DNA of 29,234 bases from a virus: the IMG/VR virus record IMGVR_UViG_3300037502_001855, positions 1-29,234 of that record; one strand, given 5' to 3'. Each line of letters starts with the position of its first letter. Within the stretch, counting starts at the first letter, position 1. The notes under the pieces are model-generated. The model had not been told where the DNA came from. It did not search any database and saw only the letters and a program-made list of their open reading frames with translations. Below, piece by piece: positions 7,639 to 14,921 of the stretch. The position numbers and the translations under genes were made by a program.

Positions 7639-8075
7639 CTTCCGCCGAACTCCGCAGCCTGCTCGCCGCGCGCATCCGGGCGACGGGCCTTCCCGAGGCG
7701 GATCATCTGATCGGCGCCGAGGGAGCGCCGCGCACGATCGGGCCGGTCTGCTGGGAAGTTCGGCTCGGCGCATCCACGCCGCTGTCGTCTCGGCAGCGGT
7801 CTGCCGACGCGCAGGCGACCTACGTTCGACGCTCCATTCAGGTACGCGTGCTCGCGGCCGGCAACCCGGCGCGCCGTGTCGACCAGTGGGACGTCGTCGA
7901 ATCGGCGGAACAGTCGATCCGCCGGGCGCTTCTGACCGACCAGTCAGACGGCCTTTCGTGCGTTCAAAACTCCCTAGTCTGGGAGGGAACCGACGAACCA
8001 CTGTATCAGGACGGCGGCGCCTATCGGCTGTCAGTCCAGCGCTATCACGTCTCTTACCTCGAAAGCATGGAGTAA
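7635..8075 (+). CDS. Probable tail completion or tail terminator protein
   Basis: A 146-residue protein. The order helix (SAELRSLLAARIRATG), strands (PVCWEVRLGAS, YVRRSIQVRVLAA), helix (VESAEQSIRRALLT), strand (GAYRLSVQRYHVSYLE) is the usual topology of tail terminator proteins, which cap the tail tube and join it to the neck. It sits two genes before the tail tube, as expected. The ATG at 7635 overlaps the previous stop as ATGA; an upstream in-frame ATG at 7623 lies inside the previous gene and adds only MAGS, so 7635 is chosen. Confidence 0.62.
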   Translation: MTSAELRSLLAARIRATGLPEADHLIGAEGAPRTIGPVCWEVRLGASTPLSSRQRSADAQATYVRRSIQVRVLAAGNPARRVDQWDVVESAEQSIRRALLTDQSDGLSCVQNSLVWEGTDEPLYQDGGAYRLSVQRYHVSYLESME

Positions 8076-8078
8076 ATC

Positions 8079-8558
8079 ATGGCCGCGACCGTCCGCATCA
8101 AACTCGAGATCGAAGTCGTCGAATCCTATACGGGGGACCTCGGGAATCCCGGAAAGACCCATCGCATCTCGAAGGATCTGGTGTTCTCTTCGGGGAACGG
8201 CTCGGGTCAGTTCAATAAGGTTCACTCCGACATCGCCTCGGCCACCACTGACTATGACGTGGCGGGCGTCGTCACGGACGCGCAGGGCGCCGCGATCACG
8301 ATGGCGAAGCTCGGCATGGTGTACGCCGAGAATCGCGGCACCACGAGCGGCGATCTCATGTACGTGGGCGGCGACGCGAACTCCGTCCCGGTGTTCGGCG
8401 CGGCGGCGGACTTCGTCAAGATCGGGCCTTCGGGCTTCTTTCTCGCGGTCAACCCGATCGACGGCTGGACCGTGACCGGGACGACCGGCGACGTGGTCGA
8501 GATCAACCACAACGCCGGAACCTGGGATCATGCCGTGATCCTCGCCGGCCGCTCCTGA
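8079..8558 (+). CDS. Virion protein of the neck-tail region, function unknown
   Basis: A 159-residue beta-rich protein: VRIKLEIEVVESYTGDLG at the start, then LVFSSGNGSGQFNKVHSD, later VKIGPSGFFLAVNPIDGW and VVEINHNAGTWDHAVILA. The even alternation of polar and hydrophobic residues suggests a beta-sandwich. It starts 3 bases after the previous stop and precedes the probable tail tube gene. Candidates are a minor tail, decoration or neck protein. I recognise no family motif. Confidence 0.6.
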   Translation: MAATVRIKLEIEVVESYTGDLGNPGKTHRISKDLVFSSGNGSGQFNKVHSDIASATTDYDVAGVVTDAQGAAITMAKLGMVYAENRGTTSGDLMYVGGDANSVPVFGAAADFVKIGPSGFFLAVNPIDGWTVTGTTGDVVEINHNAGTWDHAVILAGRS

Positions 8559-8584
8559 TCACCGCTGACCATTCGAGGTGATTC

Positions 8585-9079
8585 ATGGCTTGCAATGCTA
8601 ACGATTACGTGACGAACTTCCGTGACGGTACGTTGTACCTGATCGACGGCGCCGGCACGACCCTGACCATCCCGCTCGAGATGGGGGATGTCAACATCTC
8701 CGGCTTGAATGGCGATATGTCCGAGGTCTCGGTCTATCGTTCTCGCGGTCGGACCGTCACTGTCCGAAAGACGAATGACATCAATCCGACGATCTCGGCC
8801 TCGGCGATGCTCAACCGCTTCACGTCCGCGACGAAGGACGTCATCGCAGACTTCCTTCGGTTCACCGGGAAGTATGCGACGAACGTGCGGACCTCGGGCG
8901 TCTGCGGCGACGCGAAGACGATCAACGCGAAGTGGGTTGTTTCGACCCCCGACGGCGACGAGACGATCATCGTGCGCGACGTGCTGTTCTCGTTCGACCT
9001 CGCCGAAGGCGATCCCTCGTCGATCAGCCTCTCGGGCACGATCTATAACGCCGACATCACGATGACTGGCGCGACCTGA
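8585..9079 (+). CDS. Probable major tail (tube) protein
   Basis: A 164-residue protein in the position of the tail tube subunit, just before the tail assembly chaperone and tape measure genes. The pattern DGTLYLIDGAGTTLTIPLEMGDVNIS, a variable loop with a basic strand (RSRGRTVTVRKTNDINPTIS), a helix (ATKDVIADFLRF) and long strands fits the tube fold shared by siphophage tail tubes and Hcp-like proteins. GAGGTG precedes the ATG. The order tube, chaperone, tape measure is strongly conserved and is the main support. Confidence 0.75.
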   Translation: MACNANDYVTNFRDGTLYLIDGAGTTLTIPLEMGDVNISGLNGDMSEVSVYRSRGRTVTVRKTNDINPTISASAMLNRFTSATKDVIADFLRFTGKYATNVRTSGVCGDAKTINAKWVVSTPDGDETIIVRDVLFSFDLAEGDPSSISLSGTIYNADITMTGAT

Positions 9080-9086
9080 TAGCGCC

Positions 9087-9114
9087 TTGACCCTCGACAA
9101 CCGGAGACCGAAAC
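9087..9114 (+). repeat. Dispersed TTGACC...AACCGGAG leader motif, copy 3
   Basis: TTGACCCTCGACAACCGGAG followed by ACCGAAAC ends at the ATG at 9115. It is the third copy of the motif found before 3764 and 5518, and is closest to the second. Confidence 0.65.
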
Positions 9115-9498
9115 ATGCCGACCGTGGACATCCTCGGACAGAGTTACGACATCACACCACCTCGCCGACGGATCTACGTTGTCGAGGTTAGCGCCGAGCT
9201 GACAGCTCGACCGGTGCGGGCGTTCGCGGCGGCGTTGGGTCTCGGTTGTCGGGGGCTGTGGGCGACGCGCACCGAACCGAAGTATGACGGGCGCGCCGCG
9301 CTGTATGGCGAGGAGGTCTTCGAGATCCTCGGTTCGGCCGGCGCCGATTCTGAGGCGATCACGATGGCCGGGATCGAGGTGTGGCGACACTGGGTCGGAG
9401 CCGTCCCGTCCGCCGAAGCGGTGACCGAGGCGCGCAATTTTACGCCAGCCGGCGCGGCAGTCTCGACCGCGAGCGCCGGCGGGTTGAGCGATACCTAG
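9115..9498 (+). CDS. Tail assembly chaperone, unshifted product (gpG-like)
   Basis: A 127-residue protein between tail tube and tape measure, where siphophages encode a pair of chaperones that hold the tape measure while the tube polymerises. It has a beta start (TVDILGQSYDITPP), then helices (SAELTARPVRAFAAALG, EEVFEILGSAGADSEAITMAGIEVWRHW), and a low-complexity Ala/Gly/Ser tail that looks like an alternative end. The -1 frame carries a protein-like extension downstream, so this gene is probably the first half of a G/GT pair. The CCGGAGACCGAAAC leader matches two other leaders in the genome. Confidence 0.7.
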   Translation: MPTVDILGQSYDITPPRRRIYVVEVSAELTARPVRAFAAALGLGCRGLWATRTEPKYDGRAALYGEEVFEILGSAGADSEAITMAGIEVWRHWVGAVPSAEAVTEARNFTPAGAAVSTASAGGLSDT

Positions 9499-9617
9499 GT
9501 CTCAGGTGGGGCGAGCTGGACGGCTATCCCGTTGAGCAGCAGGCCGAGATGATCGGGTTCGTCGCAGCGGAGGTGGCCGGTGAAAGTCGCAAAGATCAAG
9601 GGCATCGAAGAGGCTAA
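9115..9617 (+). CDS. Tail assembly chaperone, -1 frameshift product (gpGT-like)
   Basis: A second, longer chaperone predicted from a -1 frameshift in the overlap 9381-9498. The best slip site is 9435-9441, C AAT TTT: the Phe codon TTT (9439-9441) re-pairs perfectly as TTT (9438-9440). After slipping, translation continues YASRRGSLDRERRR and then VERYLGLRWGELDGYPVEQQ, AEMIGFVAAEVAGESRK, stopping at 9615-9617. The product would have about 167 residues. The new C-terminus has the compact helical look of gpT-type domains, whereas the unshifted tail is low-complexity. The Asn codon at the P site re-pairs poorly, so the exact slip site is uncertain. The C-terminus overlaps the next gene's start at 9580. 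Confidence 0.6.
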
Positions 9618-10086
9618 GATCGAGATCATGCGGCAGACGAAGGCCGAGATGCCCGAGATCCTGACGATGTTCGCCGATGAGTGCATGGACTACATCTGGC
9701 AACTCTGGCCGGCGAAGACCGGGCGCTCCATCGAGAACCTGTACGTTTCGCTAGCCGGAAACCTCGTCGCCATCGTGTGTCCAGAGGAGCACGCGCCGTT
9801 TATTCATCTCAAAGGCGAGCGCGGGTCCGCGCTGTTTACGCGGCTTCTTCCGGCGATCAACGATAACATCGACGCGATCTCGCAGGCCACATCGCAGCGG
9901 ATCCTAGCCGGCGATGTCGTGCGCGCCGGGCGCCGGGTTCCGTTCGCTCTGGTCGCGGCGAAGCAGGCCGAGAGCGCAGCCCGGGCGAAAGAGATGCGAC
10001 GCAAGCGCATGTCGATACCCGAGGTCAGGGAACGCGCTAAGGTACGCAAGCGGCTATATCGCGCGCGAAAGAAGGCGGGAGGGTAG
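9580..10086 (+). CDS. HK97 gp10-like tail protein
   Basis: A 168-residue protein with a GTG start 6 bases after GGAGG. Pattern: N-terminal helices (EEAKIEIMRQTKAEMPEILTMFADE), then AKTGRSIENLYVSLAGNLVAIVCPEEHAPFIHL, where a TGR..I start, a beta pair and a final aromatic-hydrophobic strand recall the HK97 gp10 or tail-component family, and a helical basic C-terminus (VRERAKVRKRLYRARKKAGG). That family normally lies upstream of the tail tube, so finding it between chaperone and tape measure is unusual. The family assignment is by eye and only moderately sure. Confidence 0.5.
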   Translation: MKVAKIKGIEEAKIEIMRQTKAEMPEILTMFADECMDYIWQLWPAKTGRSIENLYVSLAGNLVAIVCPEEHAPFIHLKGERGSALFTRLLPAINDNIDAISQATSQRILAGDVVRAGRRVPFALVAAKQAESAARAKEMRRKRMSIPEVRERAKVRKRLYRARKKAGG

Positions 10087-10089
10087 GCC

Positions 10090-11739
10090 ATGGCCGGCAT
10101 AACTGTACCCATCGATGGCGACCTCTCGCCGATCCTCAAAACGTTCGGCGAGCTGCCGGGTCGGACTCAGGAGGAGATGGCGGCGGTCGGCGCGGTTATC
10201 GATCGCGAAGCCCGACGAGGTAGCATCGCGAAAGGGTTCGCCGAGATGGAGGGCGTCAGCGCGGCTTCGGCGAAGAGGGCCGCTAACGCGGTCATCCGTG
10301 AGATGGAACGCGCCTCACGCGACAGTGAGAAGGCGCTCGGCGACCTGAAGAAGGGCGCGACGGTCGTGTTTGGTGGCGTCGTCGGCGATATCGAAGACGT
10401 CGTCGGCGCGCTCGGGGCGATGGGACCGGCGGCGGTCGCGGCTGGTGCGGCGGTCTCCGTTCTGGCGGCGGGAGCCGCCGCCCTGTGGGCAGAGTATAAG
10501 GTCGTCGGCATGCTTTACGAGTTCGCCGACGCCACCGGCAAGCTAAGTGACGAACAGGCCGGACTATCGGCAGCCATCGACGAAACGAAGAAAGCGATCG
10601 GCGATCGGTTTGTCCCGGTGTTCGAGGGCGCATTGATCGGCGTAACAGCCGGGACACTTGCGATCCGTGACTTCGCACTGAAGGCTCTCGACGCCGGATC
10701 GGCGATGCTTGCATGGTATCAGACGCTGCCGACGTTCGCGCGCGCGATGATCGGAAACGTCGTGCCGGCGCTCCAACAAGCCGACGCGATCAACAAACTC
10801 TCCGAGGGACTACGTACCGGGACTGTCGATGTCGGCGGGTATGTCGCCGAGGCGCGCACCTTGATCGGCACGCTCGCAGCAACGAAGGCCGCGACCGACA
10901 CCGCCGAGAAGTCGACGAAGAAGCAGGCAAGCGCACATAAGGCCGCCGCCGAAGCCGCGAGTGCGCAGGGAGATGCTGCCGGAAAGGCCGCGCTCGCCGA
11001 GATTCAGTACGATCAGGATCTCACCGATCAGATCCTAGCAAACATCGTCGCCGTTGACGAAGCCCGCGCGAAGTCTGCCGCGAACTACGCCGCGCAACTG
11101 GACGCACAGGCCGCCGCCGATGAGGAGCGCAGCCGCGCCGGCTTCGAGGCCGAGATCGCGCGCGTGCAGGAACTCCAACGCGCCCGAGCACAGGCGACAC
11201 AGGAGTACTTGTTCTCGGGCATCGCCGCCGCCGCGACCCTCGCACAGGCCGTCGCCGACTCGGCCGAGGAGGGTAGCGCCGCACAGCAGGCCGCCGCCAT
11301 CGCGGCCTTCCGTCTGAATCAGGCCGGATCCATCGGGACGATCGCGATCAATACGGCCGAGGCGATCACGAAGGCGATCGCGCTCTTCGGTCCGCCGCCG
11401 TCTCCGGCCGGTGTCGCGGGTATAGCCTTCGCCTCGGCCATCGGTCTCGCACAGGCCGCCGCCGTCGCCGCACAGGCGCCGCCGAGTTTCCACACCGGCG
11501 GCGTCATCGCAAGTAATCCGCTCGCACCGGATGAAACGATGATCGTGGCCCGAAAGGGAGAGGAGGTCCGGACCCGCCAGGAGCAGGGTGGCGGCGCGAA
11601 CGTGACGGTTCAGATGGTGTACCAGCATCGCATCTTTGACAGCTTCGTCATGGACAACATGCGACAGGCAGGCAGCCCGCTCCGGCGCGAGATACAGAGG
11701 GCGAGCGGTCGCCGCGTCGGACACAGGAGTAACGTATGA
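10090..11739 (+). CDS. Tape measure protein
   Basis: A 549-residue Ala-rich protein that sets tail length and is thought to assist DNA entry. It has an N-terminal helical part with coiled-coil character (about 20-90), a hydrophobic stretch at about 105-140 (AAVAAGAAVSVLAAGAAALW), long Ala/Glu/Gln helices (255-390), a second hydrophobic stretch (about 440-475), and a C-terminal PPSFHTGGVIASNPLAPDE and MIVARKGEEV segment, a typical tape measure ending (GG near the end, then a turn with GE.V). At roughly 0.15 nm per residue, a known rule of thumb, the tail would be near 80 nm. GGGAGGG precedes the ATG. The stop overlaps the next gene as ATGA. Confidence 0.85.
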   Translation: MAGITVPIDGDLSPILKTFGELPGRTQEEMAAVGAVIDREARRGSIAKGFAEMEGVSAASAKRAANAVIREMERASRDSEKALGDLKKGATVVFGGVVGDIEDVVGALGAMGPAAVAAGAAVSVLAAGAAALWAEYKVVGMLYEFADATGKLSDEQAGLSAAIDETKKAIGDRFVPVFEGALIGVTAGTLAIRDFALKALDAGSAMLAWYQTLPTFARAMIGNVVPALQQADAINKLSEGLRTGTVDVGGYVAEARTLIGTLAATKAATDTAEKSTKKQASAHKAAAEAASAQGDAAGKAALAEIQYDQDLTDQILANIVAVDEARAKSAANYAAQLDAQAAADEERSRAGFEAEIARVQELQRARAQATQEYLFSGIAAAATLAQAVADSAEEGSAAQQAAAIAAFRLNQAGSIGTIAINTAEAITKAIALFGPPPSPAGVAGIAFASAIGLAQAAAVAAQAPPSFHTGGVIASNPLAPDETMIVARKGEEVRTRQEQGGGANVTVQMVYQHRIFDSFVMDNMRQAGSPLRREIQRASGRRVGHRSNV

Positions 11740-14700
11740 ACCGGGACGTGACTCCTTCGAGGTATTCGGCGCTGGTTGTCCCGTTCGATGCGGAGATCTG
11801 GCCGGATCACACGACGATCACACAGGCCGGACCGCGCGCCGGCGTGCCGGTCCCTGTCGACGGGGAGGGCGCGTCTCGAATGGCGCTCGGCGCTCGAGGC
11901 ACACAGACCGCCGACGTACAGGTGAGGAGCCAGCGCGGCGGGTTCGCGACTCGCGACGCCGAAGAATCTGGCGCCGCATTCGTCTGGCGCGACGCGACGA
12001 CCAGCGGATCGACGACGACTTATGGCGACTGGCGCGGCTGGGATCCGCCTCGGAATGTGACCCGATTCGACGCGCCGATCGTCGCGGAGTCGGCGGCCGG
12101 AACCATCCGATATACGAAGAAGCCTAGCGCGGTCGTCTGCGCTGACGGGTCAGTCCTGATGGCGGTCGAGGTCCGCGACACCTCGCAGGCCCTGCCGTAC
12201 CAGATCGCGATCTGGCGTCGATCCGGCGTTTCCGATTCGTGGTCGCGCGTGACCTCGCCGTATGGTCAGACGTCGGCGCCGACGTGGGATCTATGCCCGT
12301 GTCTGGTCGCGCTCGACTCCGGGCGAGTCGTCCTGTACTATGTCCTATACGACTCCGTCCTCTCGGCCGGTGCGATCTCGGCGTGGTATTCGGACGACTA
12401 CGGCACGACGTGGAGCTTCGTCGGCGACGGCCTCGGCGACAGCAACCCGGGCGCCGCGATCACGTCACTGACGGCCGCGCAGAAAGACGGCGTGATCCTG
12501 CTGAATGCCTTCACGTCAGGCACGGGAGATATATACCAGTTCGCGAGCACCGACTTCGGAAACAGTCTGATGCTCGTGGAGCAGTGGGCGCCGACGAACG
12601 CTGTTCTGGCGGTGTCAACGACCGCGACTCCATCGGGGTTTCTGGTCGTGGTCAACGGCGGCAAGGCCGCGACCGGGACGTATGCCGTCCGGCTCGGCGA
12701 TGCGTTCCAGCCGATCTCGACGACGGATGCGGTCACGATTCGCGCGGGATCGACCTTTACGCCGTATGTGGGTGTCGCCTGTGATGAGGCGGGCGTCCTT
12801 TACGCCTACGTCTTTCAGACGGACTTCCTCGATCCTTACTACTCCTTCGACGATGGCGCGTCGTGGCAGGGCTATCAGGGGCCGGCCTACACGTTCCAAT
12901 ACTCGGGAACAGCGACCTTCAGTCTCGACTCATACTGCGTCGTCCCGGTGCGCGGTCAGGTGCTTATCATCGGAACTTATGACGTTAGCCTGACGACGGT
13001 TGACGGTCTGCGGGTCTGGACCCTCGGAGGGTATAGCACCGTCACCATGCCGCGATATGGTCGGACGTTCCTGCCGCTTGCCTTACAGGGCTGGCCGGGA
13101 ACGTGGCATCCGGTCAACCTGCCCGAGCGAATCGGCTGGACGCGCACGGCGACACCGCCGGCGACGATTGCGAGCATCGCGACCGGCGCGCTTGTGATCA
13201 CGACAGTTGCCGAGCAGGAGTGGTACAGCCAGACGCCGGGAACAACGAACGTCGCCGGCATGATGGCGCGCTTCGTGCTCGAGGTCTCGGCCGGCGCCGG
13301 ATTCGCCGATGGTCTCTCGGCGCTGGTTCGGTTGGACGATGGCGTCAACCGGTTCGGAGCGAGGCTTCAATGGACGACAACGCAGTGGCGTCTGCTCGAT
13401 GACGTGTCGGGCGCGGTCATCGGCGCGGCGCAGAACTATACCGGTCGGGTTGAGATCCTTCTCGGCATCAATGTCCCGACGGCGACGGCCGCGACCGCCG
13501 GCACGGTGCGGACATGGAGCCGCCGTGTCGACGTGACGGCACAGTCGGGCGTGCGGGAGTTCACGGCCGGTCCATCCTCGCTGGTCCTGACGCGCGCCGC
13601 GACTTCGACCGGACACCGCATTCAGTGGGGACACAGGGCGGCCGGGACGTATACGTCAACGTGGTATGAGGTCGCGTGGACCTACGGATCGACGAACATA
13701 AACGTCAATCTTTCGCAGGGTCAGACGTCGCCTGACGACCTCTTCGCGCGCCCGTATGCGTCCAGCGGTTCGGGCGCTTACGTCGGTTCGGGCGTGACGA
13801 TCGAGGCGAAGGGCGGTCCGACGTGGCTCGGCGAGGCATGGGACATCGAGCGCCGGTACGACTACGGCATCGAACGTGCGCTCTCGTTCCCGTCGCCGCG
13901 TCATGCGTGGGTCGCGACGACGAACTCGGAGATCGTGGCGTTGCTGTGGGCGACTTCGGGCGCGAACAACTACACGTCAAAGGGACTTGTCGCGATCTTC
14001 CTCGGCAACTGCAACGCCGAGACTGTCGCGGTGAGCTACCGCAACGTGGCCGGGTCGAGCTGGACCAGTCTCGGGACCGCCGACCGGTGCGTCGGGCTGA
14101 CCGGTCTCGCCTTCGACCAGCGCGACGCATCGGTGAAGCCGACGACGGACGCCGAGATCTATCTGCGGGCAAACGAGTTCGCCGGGTCATGGTTCATCGA
14201 TACGGCCGGCGCGTTGCAGCGCCAGATCGTGTCGCACCCGGAGGGGCGCTGGTCGAGCTCGGCGCCGCTGCGGACTTCGCTTGTCCTGACGTCCAGCATC
14301 GGCACCACGACTGGCCGCACGAACGGCAAGATCGTCCCGAAAGATACCGTGATCCTCGTCGATCTGTCGACCATCGACACGCCGGCGATCCGCTTGACGC
14401 TCGCGAAGTCGAGCACCACCGACGCGGTTCAGTGTGGCGTGCTCCGGATCGGCAAGGTGATCGGCCTCGGAACGCGGTACGACTGGGGGCGAACGATCGA
14501 CCTCGACCTCGCCGGCACGGAGGTCGCCGAAGCACGGGATCGGACGACGCGCTCCATCGTCGCAGCGCCGTCGCGCCGAACCGTCTCGGTCGCGTGGGCG
14601 GATACCGCCATCGATCAGACCGACGTGGATCGACACGGCGATCCGGACTACCTCCTCGGGGCTGGTCAGGCCGTCGCCGGTGTGCAGTCGACGGCCTACA

Positions 14701-14921
14701 CCGTCGAAGGCGTGGCGCGCGAGATCGACGGCGCCGATACGCCGGTCGTTTACCTTCCGAGCGTGGCGCCGATGGTCGGCAGTCTCGCCGTCCTGAACCG
14801 GCGGCATCAACTGCTTTACGGGCGAATCACCTCCGACATCTCGGTAGAGAACGTGCTGGGTGAGGAAGGCGATTCCGAGCTGGTCCGCGTCGCGACGATG
14901 TCCATCCGGGAGGAGGTATGA
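11736..14921 (+). CDS. Large tail protein with sialidase-like Asp-box repeats
   Basis: A 1061-residue protein, the largest here, directly after the tape measure. Asp-box (BNR) motifs, S-x-D-x-G-x-T-W, are visible: YSDDYGTTW (218-226), a degenerate STDFGNS (271-277) and YSFDDGASW (369-377). They are separated by beta-rich stretches, so residues about 120-460 may form a beta-propeller of the sialidase type. Asp-boxes are structural, not catalytic; I cannot identify the arginine triad of true sialidases, so sugar binding rather than cleavage is the safer guess. The rest is beta-rich with Thr/Ser repeats. It may combine tail-tip structure with receptor binding. Coupled by ATGA at both ends. Confidence 0.7.
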   Translation: MNRDVTPSRYSALVVPFDAEIWPDHTTITQAGPRAGVPVPVDGEGASRMALGARGTQTADVQVRSQRGGFATRDAEESGAAFVWRDATTSGSTTTYGDWRGWDPPRNVTRFDAPIVAESAAGTIRYTKKPSAVVCADGSVLMAVEVRDTSQALPYQIAIWRRSGVSDSWSRVTSPYGQTSAPTWDLCPCLVALDSGRVVLYYVLYDSVLSAGAISAWYSDDYGTTWSFVGDGLGDSNPGAAITSLTAAQKDGVILLNAFTSGTGDIYQFASTDFGNSLMLVEQWAPTNAVLAVSTTATPSGFLVVVNGGKAATGTYAVRLGDAFQPISTTDAVTIRAGSTFTPYVGVACDEAGVLYAYVFQTDFLDPYYSFDDGASWQGYQGPAYTFQYSGTATFSLDSYCVVPVRGQVLIIGTYDVSLTTVDGLRVWTLGGYSTVTMPRYGRTFLPLALQGWPGTWHPVNLPERIGWTRTATPPATIASIATGALVITTVAEQEWYSQTPGTTNVAGMMARFVLEVSAGAGFADGLSALVRLDDGVNRFGARLQWTTTQWRLLDDVSGAVIGAAQNYTGRVEILLGINVPTATAATAGTVRTWSRRVDVTAQSGVREFTAGPSSLVLTRAATSTGHRIQWGHRAAGTYTSTWYEVAWTYGSTNINVNLSQGQTSPDDLFARPYASSGSGAYVGSGVTIEAKGGPTWLGEAWDIERRYDYGIERALSFPSPRHAWVATTNSEIVALLWATSGANNYTSKGLVAIFLGNCNAETVAVSYRNVAGSSWTSLGTADRCVGLTGLAFDQRDASVKPTTDAEIYLRANEFAGSWFIDTAGALQRQIVSHPEGRWSSSAPLRTSLVLTSSIGTTTGRTNGKIVPKDTVILVDLSTIDTPAIRLTLAKSSTTDAVQCGVLRIGKVIGLGTRYDWGRTIDLDLAGTEVAEARDRTTRSIVAAPSRRTVSVAWADTAIDQTDVDRHGDPDYLLGAGQAVAGVQSTAYTVEGVAREIDGADTPVVYLPSVAPMVGSLAVLNRRHQLLYGRITSDISVENVLGEEGDSELVRVATMSIREEV

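Noticed and set aside
13823-14863. 346-residue second-frame reading inside the large tail gene
   Set aside because: Composition is almost only Arg, Asp, Gly and Pro; shadow of the tail gene.
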